NCBI GenBank assembly: GCA_001599975.1
Contig: BCIO01000003.1
Location: forward strand, 3,032,677-3,096,676
Length of the DNA: 64,000 bases
Direction: 5' to 3'
Source: Cystobasidiopsis lactophilus
Taxonomy: Eukaryota; Basidiomycota; Agaricostilbomycetes; Agaricostilbales; Chionosphaeraceae
Part shown: positions 54,323 through 64,000 of the stretch, piece after piece
Position numbering within the stretch: position 1 is the first letter of the stretch
Layout: each line of letters starts with the position of its first letter
Made by a program: the position numbers and the translations under genes
The notes under the pieces: generated by a model
Seen by the model: only the letters and a program-made list of their open reading frames with translations
Told to the model about the DNA's origin: nothing
The model's database searches: none

Positions 54323-56472
54323 ATGGCCGTCAGTCCTATTCGTTCTCGCCAACGCAGCGGACGCACCTCGCGCAAGGGCGGAGCAGCCTACCGAGCCCGC
54401 CTGGGTGTCATTTTAACTATTATTGGATGTGTTTGGTCCATTACACCGTGAGCGAGATCACCATTGCTGCCTCAAGAAGCGAGACGCAATGCTCAATCCA
54501 GTTCATTGATTCTGCAGACTAGCCTACGCCTATGTGGCTCTCACCACTTTCTGGGCACCGCCCGTGAAATCAACCTGGGTGCATGGCTTCTTCTTAGCCT
54601 CCAGCATCCTCGAGATTGCCTTCTCTCTGGTCTACCGTGGCCTCGCCATTTGGGTCGGTGGCCGTCAACCGCCCACCGCATACCAGCCGTCCTACTTGCG
54701 CGATGTGGTGAAAAGAGTGTTGGAGTCCAACATGTCGGAGCCTGAAGCGGTGACGGAAGTTGAGGCTCCAGCGAAGCTTCTCACGGACAATTTCCCTGCC
54801 TCAGTTCGCAGGCGACGGTCCCATCGACGAAGAAGCGCCGCCACGTCCACATCTTCGAGCGCCTCCCACGATTCGCTTTCGACTCTCTACAGTAGCGATA
54901 TGGACTCAGACTCCTTGGCCTCCGACCTCACCGACCATGAAGCAGATTCGCCGTCCAACACGTACAACTTTTTAAGCCCGCCTCTGCAGCATAACGATCC
55001 ACGAGCACGGGTCTTTCGCCAGAAAGCGCAGAACTGGTTCCACGGAGCGCCCTTCGAGGATCTGAATCGCCGAAATGCGCTTCAGTGGATGGCCTGGTCG
55101 CTGTATGGTCAACCTTACGAAGAGCTGGAACAGCAGCGCCGGCGCTCCAAGCGCCCTCTTGTTGGTCCACCCCGGGAGGACAACGTGGGCCGGGACAAGC
55201 AAGAGTGCGTCGACTTGTCAGTCGACCTATGGGAAGCCCGCGCTGGTGTCAAGCTGCCCATCGGCGACAATGCCGACGTGTCGGTTGTTCGCCTTACTCT
55301 CGATCCGGTCAAAGTCATCTCGCGCCCATTCTTGCTGTACGCAGGAGTATGGACGGCTCAAACTGTGTACCGCTACAAGCTGGCCAAAGTCGGCTTCCAG
55401 CTGCACTCTTTCGGCGGCATGAAGTTCTTCCTCCGGATTCCGCCTGACTGGAACAGCACCACTGAAGATGGGTCTCCTCACGATGAGGCGCATCGACCCC
55501 TCCTGTTCCTCCACGGCCTAGGTCTGGGCCCAGTCCAATGCAAGTACATTCTTCTATGCAGGCAAATCGCGGCCCTTACCGGCTTTCTCTTTCGGCAGAT
55601 GCACACTTTTTGAACAAGATTGCGACAGACCCGAAGTTCAGCCGTCGACCATTGGCGATCCTGGTGCAGCCACACTTGAGCATGTCCATCTTCGACCGCA
55701 GCTTCCTTACACCTGCCAACGCCAAGCAATGTTCAGCCGCCGTTCAAGAAATGGCTTCCGTACGGCCTTTACTTACCGAATGCGTGGCTTGGGCCTGATT
55801 TTAATTCGAACAGTCGTGCGGATTTTTGGAGTCTGGTATTACGGTTGTTTCCCACAGCAACGGAACGATCGTGCATGGCTGGCTTCTCAAAGCGCTACCT
55901 CATCTTATTGCTCGCTCCGCTTTGATTGATCCAGTATGCTTCGGTGAGTTTTGGTGATGCCTCGAGACAATTGGCCCGTGGCTGATCGAAGCACGGCAGC
56001 ACTTTGGTTTCCCTCGCTTCCTTACGGCTTCCTGTGTGAGTTCATTTGCCTTCTATGGGATGAAGCGAAATTCCAATGCCACCGGCTGCCCAGACGCACC
56101 CGCCAAATCGGCCATGCAATACCTCACTCGGTACTTTGTTGCTCGTGAGCTGGGCGTTGGTGAGCCACTCCTCTCAGCTGAACGAGTAGCCCAAGTCTGA
56201 AACACATCGTACTAGCCAACCTTCTACAGCGACACTTCGACTGGATTGCTTCCGGACTATGGCCCGCAGAGATCCCTCACCTTGGCAACCCCCAACGCGC
56301 CGCGGTCTTTCTTTCTGAGAAGGACACCATCGTCGACACCCCCAACATTTCCGCCTACTTGTCTTCTGAAGGCCTGCACGAACATAATGGCCTCACCGTC
56401 TTTCCCAAGACCAGGCACGGCGAGTCGTTCATGAAAGACGGCCCAGCCTTCCGCAGCATCATGGCTTGGTGA
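54323..56472 (+). CDS. membrane-anchored alpha/beta hydrolase
   Basis: Fungal alpha/beta hydrolase family with N-terminal membrane spans; substrate unknown, possibly lipid esters. ATG at 54323 (MAVSPIRSRQRSGRTSRKGG). Two hydrophobic segments follow, LGVILTIIGCVWSITP and FLASSILEIAFSLVY. A long linker has a Ser/Arg-rich part (RRRRSHRRRSAATSTSSSAS). The catalytic domain shows the oxyanion loop LLFLHGLGLGPVQY, then the nucleophile motif VSHSNGTIVHGW (S-H-S-N-G, normal hydrolases have G-x-S-x-G), and the C-terminal FPKTRHGESF with the probable His. The intron between PVQ and Y (55540-55598) begins GC, not GT, and restores AHFLNKIATDP in phase. Later joins give RHFDWIASGLWPAEIPHLGN and end SIMAW, TGA at 56470-56472. 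Confidence 0.78.
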
Positions 56473-56585
56473 GCCAAGCTTTTTCTTCCTTTCTTGGAAC
56501 ACTACTTGACGCAGCAAGCACAGGGCGTCTGACACCACTGGAGTTGAAGCCTTTTAGACACCGCCTTTGTCCACAAACCAAACAC

Positions 56586-56626
56586 TTTCCCACGACAACC
56601 CAGCATTTTCCCACGACAGCCCAGCA
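56586..56626. repeat. imperfect tandem repeat, 21-base period
   Basis: Two copies of a 20-base unit (TTTCCCACGACAACCCAGCA and the copy with one change A to G) at 56586-56605 and 56607-56626, one T between. Lies between the converging hydrolase and TOP3 genes. Confidence 0.85.
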
Positions 56627-56682
56627 TTAGACACGATTGTACATTGAATCAAACGATTGTGAATACAAGTTGCGATAGAACT

Positions 56683-59600
56683 TCATGACGAGCGCCCTCG
56701 ACCTCTGCTGCGAGAACCTCGCCCCCCTCTCGAGCCCTTACCTCGTCCACGCGAACGCTTTGCTGGAGCGCGATCACCGTTCGTACAGTCCTTAGAGAAA
56801 TGTCCGCTTTCGCCACACGAGAAACAAGTGTCTGGATGAAGCGGCAGTAAGCAAACGCCAGATCTTTTGACGGACAGGCAAAAGACGAACAATTCGATTC
56901 GGCGCGCCCGCCGCCGCCGCCGCCACCTGAAACCATGACTTAGTCAGAAGATGATCGCGCCGGAAAACGATATTAACTCACCATCCCCGCCAGCTTGAGA
57001 GTTGCCACCGGTGCGCGGAGCAGCACTTGGCTGGCCATCCTCCCATTGAAAGCTGGTCGCCAAATTGAATGAATCGAAGCCTTCTCATACCTAGGAGAGC
57101 CAGCTTACAATCTGCACTGCGCCCCTTTGCTGACTTTGGAGCAGACAAAGAAGCCTCGGCCTTTATTCTCGTTCTGCGTCATTCACATAAGAGGGAGGGC
57201 AGGAGCACTCTAGCGAAGGAGCAACGGACATCTTTCTGGGACACGAGCCTGTTGGCCACCAAGTCGCAGTCGCAGCGAATGTCTTGTCGCCCACCACCGC
57301 CGTCTGTCCGGGAGCGAGCGTTTTTCCTTTCCGGCGGACCGTCGTAGGATCGCTTTCGGGAGGTCGTGTTGGATCCTTCAGCTCTGGGAGGAGGTCTTGG
57401 AACAGCTCCGGTGTCCTCGTCGGCGAATTGGAAGAACTGGCACTGCTCGCCCTGAGGTTTGCTGCATTTGAAGAACTGGCGTCCATTGTTCGGGCCTTCT
57501 TTTCGAACAGTCAAGGTCACAGCTGGCGAGCCGCAGTCGCAATTGGGAGGCGCTGGGCCGTCTCCGCCGCCGCCGTTGTCGTCGTCGTCATCATCGTGCC
57601 TCGGCGGCGCTTTCCGCTTGGCCGGCGCTTTCGGCTTGGTCGTCTTGGGCTTAGGCGCCGCTCTGGTGGAGGTTGAACCGGTGCCACCTCGTCCTCGGCC
57701 TCTGCTGGCTCCTCGGCCTCCGCGATTGCCAGGGCCACCTCTTGGGGGCCGTCCGCCGCCGTCGGAATCGTCGCCATCGTCCGAGCCGCCATGCATCGAG
57801 CCACCGCCATCGCTTTGGTTGCCGGGGTCGTCATCGTCGTTTCCAGCGGGCACGCCGTTCAAGTACCTTCCGACAGACTGTGGCACGATGCAACCATAGC
57901 ACACTTTGAGATCAAGTCAGTATGTGGTGAGATGACCTGCACTCACCTCAACGACCCGATTGAAGTGCTGCTTGGTCATTAGGAACACATGGCGGTACTC
58001 GTCCAGCGTCTCGCTCAGCACCTCGTTCTTGCTCCTGGTGCCGTTGCAGATCTCGGTCATCTTGTGCTCAGTCTGTGGCCATCGCCTTCCGAATCAGGTT
58101 TCAATCCGGCTGGGAGAGAAGGCAACCCACCTCGCGTCGCAAGTGAGGCTTGCTAAGGGACTTGTCCAGGCCGATGCGGTTGTAGCCTTCGATGAGCCCA
58201 ACGCCCAAGGTGGACGGCAAGAGGTACTCGGTGCGGCCTTCCGCCCGCTTCATCACGTATTCGCGCTCGATGATGGTATGGATGTGCTGGGCGATGGTGG
58301 CGTCCGTGCCTGCTCAGCGAACGAAATCCCTCAGTAATGCCCTCCAGAGAAAGAACGCGTGCGCACCGATGCCATTTTTGTCCATCAAATTGACTAAGTC
58401 CGCTTCGGTGAGCAGCTTGGGCGCCGAGGTCTGGCCCTCTTGCAGCTCGCACACGGAGGGCATGAACTTTTCGCCGACCTGGAAGTCGGGCACGGTCGAG
58501 CCCTCCCAGCGGTCGTAGACGTAGACCTGGAGGTAGTTGCGCTGGAGGACGACGAGGCCGGTGGCGGAGAACTGCTCGCCGGCGACGTCGACGTCGATGG
58601 TGGTCTGCCGGCCGGTCGCGTTCTTCGAGCAGCAGGCCAGGAAGCGGCGGGTGATGAGCTCATACACGCGCTTCTCATCGCCGGTCAGGTTAGAGACGTG
58701 GTTGGTGGGGTGGATGGGAGGGTGGGCCTGGTCGTTCTTCCGGCCGTTCCTTGGCCGCTCGAACTCGCCGTTCTTGAGGTTGGTGGCGAAGCCGCCCCAA
58801 GTGGCGTCGGTCATTTGCTTCTCAACGAGCTCCATAAAGTTGAAGTCCTTGTCGAACTGGTCGGTCTCTGTGCGCGGGTAGGAGACGAAGCCCTTTTGGT
58901 ACAGCTTTTCGGCGATCTGTGGCCCCTTCAACCTCCATATCTTCTTTTGATTTGGACAGGGAAGAAAACGCACATCTAGGATGGTTTTAGGGGCCAAGTG
59001 GAGCAAGCGGGAGCCAGACTTTTGCAGCTCGACAGTGGTGAGCGGCAAGGGTTTCCTGTGGAACTCCGAAAGATCAGACCTAGGGTCAAAAGGTTGCATC
59101 AAGACCCACCATTTGGAGGTCGGCTTGGTCTGGACGGCGGTGACGGTGGCCTCGGGCTCGGTGACGACGAGCTCGTAGAGCACAAAGGCGGCAAACTCGT
59201 CGAACAGGCGGTGGCGCTTCCACGCAAACTTGACCGTCTGGTCCTCCCTTTCGAGCGACATGTCGATGTACCAGAAGCTCTCGGGCAGGAAGTGCTGCAC
59301 CCGCTCGTACTGGTCGACGACGAAGCCGAGGGTCGGGAACTGGCACGGCCCATAGCTGAGCACTTTGGACTCCAGAGGGGCGAACCGGTTCTGCAGGGAG
59401 AGGGTCTGGAAGCGGGTCAAGGCTGCGCCGACTCGCAGATCGAGGTCCATGCGGGCAGAGACGGCGGCGGCCTGGCGCATGTCGAGCTGGACGGGGTTGC
59501 GAGCTGCGTCGTGAATTTGACTGTGGTCATCCCTTTAACTGGCCGCACTTTTGGATGGTTTAGATGAAAGAGAGCATGGACGCACGCTGCAATGATGGCG

Positions 59601-60166
59601 CTGAACCGGGCCCGGGTGACGCGGATGGCGGGCTTGACCTTGCGGCAGACGGCGGCGATCTCGGACCCAATGTGCTCGCCCTCGCGGTCGCAGTCGGTCC
59701 AGATCATGAGCTGGTCCGACTTCCTGGCCTCGGACTCCAAGTTCCTCGCGATCTTGGCGTTCTCCTGCGAGCGTTCGCTCCGGCGTAAACAATCGAGGGC
59801 TGTTTACGTTGAGGAAGCAAGCACTCGCCTTCTTGACGCCCGTCTCGACTGGGGCGCCGAACAGGGCGAACGGGTCGACGGAGGCCCACTTCCTGTAGCC
59901 CTCAGCAAAGTCGGTCTCGGTCAAGTGGCCAGCGACGGCGGTCATGGTGAACTGGACGTGGCCAGCGCCGTGGGCGGGCAGCCGGTAGCTGAAGTCGTAG
60001 TTCTTGATCCATGGCACAGTCGTGTCCCTCTGTGAGGTCACGTTAAGCTAGAGGAGGAAGCCATGGAGGGTGACAGGCCCACCTTGTTGAACTGGCCGCC
60101 GCTCAAAATCTCGGTGACCGCCTTGCTGATGCTTGGCTTCTCAGCGACCTGTTTGCGCTTGGCCAT
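56683..60166 (-). CDS. TOP3: DNA topoisomerase III (type IA) with GRF and zinc-knuckle tail
   Basis: Type IA topoisomerase that decatenates recombination intermediates with Sgs1/RecQ and Rmi1. ATG at 60164-60166 (MAKRKQVAEKPSISKAVTEI). Toprim part: VTMTAVAGHL-like region and IWTDCDREGEHIG (DxD acidic residues). Then RARFSAII, QLDMRQAAAVSARMDLDLRV and FPTLGFVVDQYERV. The active-site Tyr is in GFVSYPRTETDQFD; later DKNGIGTDATIAQHI and the block SLSKPHLRRETEHKM. The tail is Gly/Asp/Arg-rich with a GRF zinc finger CDCGSPAVTLTVRKEG...GRQFFKCSKP and a CCHC knuckle CFSCGESGHFSKDC joined across an intron GTTCGT...CCAG near 56898-56831. It ends GRGRSS at 56683-56685. Human TOP3A also has GRF fingers; the added CCHC knuckle is less usual. 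Confidence 0.92.
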
Positions 60167-60541
60167 GAGACACAGCTCATCAGGAGCAACTGGAGGCAGC
60201 GGCACGAACGCAGAGGATCCTCATCAACCCATGGGCAGAGCAGAAATGGTCGATGTCAACAAAGAGCTTGTTCGCCCGCTCAGGCCTGCCTGTCCATATG
60301 GCGCGGCTACAATTGGGTTCTGGTAGCTCAAATACAGTCTCAAAGCTGCATCACAGCGAAGAGTAGAGGGATTAGGAAGCTGCGGCACTGCCAGCATGCA
60401 TTACAGCTTGGGAGGTCGTAGGGTAGTCGGAGCGCGCGACTTTTTTATAGTGTACACCAAAGGGAGCGTTGCGAGAGTAAACGAGGCGTTAAAGAAGAAG
60501 AGGGTCGTCAAGACAAGAAAGGTCGAAGAGAGAGGGAGAGC
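60167..60541. other. intergenic region, TOP3 promoter
   Basis: About 375 bases between the TOP3 start and the stop of the DENN gene. It includes an A/T-rich patch with TTTTTTATAGTG near 60441, which could be a core promoter element. Confidence 0.45.
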
Positions 60542-63500
60542 CTAGTGAGAGGAGCGCTTGGGACGCTTCTCATTCTCCGTCTCGGACGCCGAGCTCTCAG
60601 CGGCAGAGCGGAAGGTCTCGGCCAGCGAGTCCATCGAGGGCGTGCTGATGCGCACAGTGGCGGCGGCGGGCCGGCCGTTGCGCTTGGGCGAGATGCTGTC
60701 GCCGCGGGGTTGCTGGCCTGAGGAGCGCTGCGAAGAGGGCTCGACGTCCGTCTCAGAGTCGCCGTTGTCCATAGGTGACTCGGACGAGAGCGCGCTGTCG
60801 TACGCCGGCGGCAGGCTGTTGGGCGAGGAGCCGGCGCGGCGGAGGAAGTCTTGCAGCTTCAGCTGGACGGCACCCAGAGCCTCTTTGACGGCCTTTCAAA
60901 ACGCCCTTCTTTCAGCATTGAGTCATGGTCGATACGCACGGAGGCATACCTTGGAGTCCTTGGCGCCCAAGTACTCGTCGTCGTCGTCGTCCGAGGCGTA
61001 AAAGCCGTGCGACGAATGCATAGAGCCAACCGAGGCAGAGCGAGGTCGGCGAGCCGTATTGCGGGATGGTGTGGACGATCTGATGCTGCCAGTGCCCCTC
61101 AAAGAGGTGCCAAGCGAGGCCGCGCCGGGCGAGACGATGGTGGCAATCTCCCGGACCATCTTCTGCCGCTCCTCCTCCAGCTCCTTCTGGATCTTGCTCA
61201 CTTTCTGCAGCTCAACCAGAGCCTCTGATCGAGCGGCCTCGGTTTCGGCCAAGCGGGCGTCCAACTCGGCGCGCTGCTCTTTCTGCTCGGTGACCAGACC
61301 GGACACTGGAGGCTTCGGTTTGCCAAAGAGAGTCCCTTGGACGAAAGTGAAGGACACTCACGTCTTCTGGCCTCTTTCTTCTCTCGCTCCAGCCGCGCCT
61401 TGAGCTCTTGAGACTCCTTGGTGAGCACCTTGGTGAAGTCTTGGAAAGTCTTGAACTGCTCAGCCCACTGGGCCGATTCGGTGACGAGGTGAGCGAGACG
61501 GCCTATTTGCCCAAATTTAAGTGAAGGTCTGGGTGAGCAAAAGACAGATTTGAACGAACGGTTCAGCTTCCAAATACGAGACTCGAGGTAGTCCCGGCTG
61601 AACCTCCGATGAGCGCAAAACCGGAGAGGATAGGCTGGCTGCTCACTTCTCGATGAACTTGGTGCTGTGGTCTCGCATGATCTTTTGCACGTGTGTGGTG
61701 CTGTGAAAGGCCACTAAACAGCAATTTATAAAGATTGGGGGAAGTCAGCTCACCTCTCGTCCAGCTTGGCCAGCTTGCGAGGCTTGCTCTTGCCAAAGAT
61801 GCTCATGAAACCCTTCTTCTCTTCGGTCGCCAAGACCGCATCAAACGCCGAAAAGATCCGGTTGATGTCGTAGTTCCAATTAGCAGGCGGGAGCAGGCGC
61901 TCCGAGTCGGTGCGGCGGCCGCTGGCTTCAACCGAGCTCAAAGGTCTGAAGCGACCAGACGGGAAAGCTTCTTTGAACTCCAAAGGCACTCCCGAGCCAG
62001 AGGGGCGGTCGATGGCGGCCTCGAGCATCTTGAGCTTCTTCTCCCGGAAGGCGCCTTTGGACAGCGAGTTGGGGAAGGCGCTGCGGCACTTGACCGAGTC
62101 GATGTCAATGTCGACGATCACGACTTCTTTCGGCGCGTGAGAGGCCAGAGGGCGGCACGAGTTCTGGAGGCCGAGCAGGTAAGGGCCGGTGTCTTCGACC
62201 AAGATGGCGACGTCCCTCGCATGGCAGGACGAGAGCGCCATACCATGCCAGCCGCGGAGCTCGAGGATGTAGCGCATCGCTTCAATGGCCATCGAGAGCA
62301 GGATAGGGTACTGGCTGAAGAAGATGACGCGGCCAAGAGGAGCAAGAGCCGCCTCGGCAATGGTCAAGAGGTTGTCGGCGGACAGACAGCTGAAAAGAGG
62401 CCACAAGGTGGTGTTCGTCTCGACATGGCTCTCGCTTTGCAAGTTCATCAAGCCAGGGAACCGGGCGACGAAAGAGACAGAGTCCGACCCGGCGCTCACT
62501 CGCAAGGTTTCGCCGGGGCGAGGCGCGGGTGTGTTGAGAAAGTTGGACACTGGGTGCATGCTATCAATTTCCGAAAGTCAAATTGGCTAGCAGTGATCGC
62601 CTCTTACTTTCCAAAGAGTGGCGAGCAATCTCCGTGTGCCAGCGCGCATACGAGACGCGCAAAGTGTCCAAGAGGATGTCAAAGAGAGGGTAGCGGCTGA
62701 CGATGGTCAACGTGTAAGGCAGCCAGAGCGGCAAGTCTTGCTTGGTGGGGAGTTGGGCAGCGGGCAGGTCGAACTCGCTTTCAGAGATGAAAGCCTCGGT
62801 CTGTTCCGCATCGGTCTCGGCGCCGCTGAAGAAGCCAGAGGTGGCCGCGTTGTTCTGGATCTTTGACATGCGCGACTCGAGCTTTTGGCCAAACTTGCGG
62901 CCCTGCGAAGCGGCCTTTAGCGCCTTGGCCATGTCCTTGGAAGAGCCGTGGTCCAGTGCCTTCTTGATGGCAGCCACGCGGGCCTTATCGGCGTGGGTCC
63001 AGATCGTCAACGAAGCTGCAAAGTAAGTGGTGGTGTCCTGCGTTAGAGACTGGCGGGTCGTTGTGGACTGGACGAAGACGTTCCAGGCCGCGCCGGTGCC
63101 ATGAGCTTGTGAGGTAGGGTCGATCTCGCTATTGGGCAGCTCGAAGGAGAAGTGATGGCATTGGGCCACCGGCGCCAAAGTCGAGGCAACCACTTCGACG
63201 TCGCCCGGGAACGAGAGCCTGTACAACAGATCCCGCCTGAGACGCTATGCAAAGGCCGCAAAGCATTGCAACATACTTCATGGCCTTGGCCGAGATGCGT
63301 GAAACATCAGAGGCCGAGAGCTCGGGCTGGCCCTTGGTGACGGCGCCCCTGCTTTTCTTGCTTTGCTTCTTGATCGCGCCAGACGGCCCGCGCCTGGTAG
63401 AGGTGCCGCCATCGAGCTCATTGAGATCGGAGACGAGCTTCTCGCCGACGACGCTGGTGCCGAGCACTTCGGGGCGGAAGAAGCGCTGAATGGCGCCCGT

Positions 63501-64000
63501 CATGTGCGCCGGCTGGTTCTCGTTGGGCTCCACGACGGACCACTGGGCTGGGTTCTTGGGCAGGCCGCAGACGAGGTAGACGCAGCCAAGCTGCGGGTGC
63601 ACGAGCCATCAGCACTAAATCTCGGTGGGCCGATTGAGCTAGATTGACGCACGGTGTTGGCGCCGCGAGCCGGCGAGGCTGAACGAGAGGCCTCCCTGGG
63701 CAGAGGCGAGCTGGGCTGGGACTTGGTGTAGAGGCCATTGGATGCCTTGGGCCGAACGATGGTCGAGACGGTGGAAGCCATGGAGGACTTCGTCTCGCGG
63801 GGCGGCATCGGATACATTTTGTGGCTGATCAGCTCTGAGGGAGTAGTGCTGGCTTGGCTGACGAGAAGCTTGCGAGTAGAGCTCCTGGCCGGGACGGGAG
63901 GGGGCGACGTGGGTGCTTCCGCGTCTGAGTAGGCCGACAGAGGCCGGTTGTCGTCCAAGCGACTCTTGCGCAAAGAGGTGTGAGAGCGAGACTTGGTGAT
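60542..64000 (-). CDS. DENN-domain Rab regulator (5' part beyond window)
   Basis: DENN-domain protein, a family of Rab guanine nucleotide exchange factors. The frame is open at base 64000, so the start lies outside. In the window it begins with a Ser/Pro-rich region, then the uDENN-like part around LGCVYLVCGLPKNPAQW, ELSASDVSRISAKAM and RLSFPGDVEVVASTLAPVAQ. The cDENN part includes LPLWLPYTLTIVSRYPLFDI, PRPGETLRVSAG, LGRVIFFSQYPILLSMAIEA and APKEVVIVDIDIDSVKC. After FMSIFGKSKPRKLAKLDER, a coiled coil follows (KKEARR; EQKEQRAELDARLAETEAAR; QKELEEERQKMVREI), then Ser-rich stretches and an acidic DDDDDEYLG. Stop at 60542-60544. Introns near 61370, 61500, 61720 and 62570. The target Rab is unknown. 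Confidence 0.82.

Overview
The window is nuclear DNA of a basidiomycete fungus with a compact genome. Nearly every gene is cut by several short introns of about 45-90 bases, intergenic gaps are about 90-1,200 bases, and the protein families are fungal: Spg1/Tem1 GTPase, chitin synthase, GH71 alpha-1,3-glucanase, CAP59-type GT69 mannosyltransferase, HIS2-type histidinol phosphatase and Pmc1-type calcium pump. The intron density and the frequent GT-N-CGT splice donors fit an intron-rich, compact basidiomycete, perhaps in Pucciniomycotina. That lineage guess is inference. I see no tRNA, rRNA, CRISPR array, transposon or virus-derived element.

Layout, left to right. 1-7 kb: a dynamin-family GTPase running off the left edge (-), a GGA-like VHS-GAT sorting adaptor (-), an apparent fusion of a GNAT acetyltransferase with an Mss4-like zinc fold (+), and an unrecognised protein (-). 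7.7-16.4 kb: a sugar-phosphate/nucleotide-sugar type transporter (+), a Golgi-type GT77-like glycosyltransferase (-), the Spg1/Tem1 GTPase (-), a tandem pair of paralogous small membrane proteins (-), and a GPI-anchored secreted protein (-). 16.8-26.6 kb: a Rad5/HLTF-type SNF2 helicase with RING finger (+), histidinol phosphatase (-), a polymerase-beta-like nucleotidyltransferase-fold protein (-), and a GH71 alpha-1,3-glucanase (+).

27.8-41.5 kb: a divergent pair of an SGNH-like membrane-anchored protein (-) and a CAP59-type GT69 mannosyltransferase (+), then a Pmc1-type calcium ATPase (+) and an exon-rich chitin synthase (+). 42-48.7 kb: a candidate small secreted protein (+), an RBM5/10-like RNA-binding protein (-), a 71-residue secreted peptide (-), and an ELO fatty-acid elongase (-). 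49.4-56.5 kb: a fatty-acid hydroxylase/sterol desaturase family protein (-), a DHA1-type MFS transporter (+), and a membrane alpha/beta hydrolase (+). 56.7-64 kb: topoisomerase III (-) and a DENN-domain Rab regulator running off the right edge (-).

Much of the window concerns the cell surface and secretory pathway: GT77-like, GT69, SGNH, GH71, chitin synthase, a GPI protein, the transporter, GGA and DENN proteins. It is not one co-directional cluster, but three gene pairs share short divergent promoters of 89, 102 and 134 bases. The most unusual signals are in gene structure: a 13-nt exon inside the dynamin switch I region, a 25-nt exon carrying the chitin synthase QRRRW motif, three inferred GC-AG introns, and the GNAT-Mss4 fusion. 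Exon joins were worked out by hand from splice signals and family motifs, so exact boundaries are approximate unless stated.
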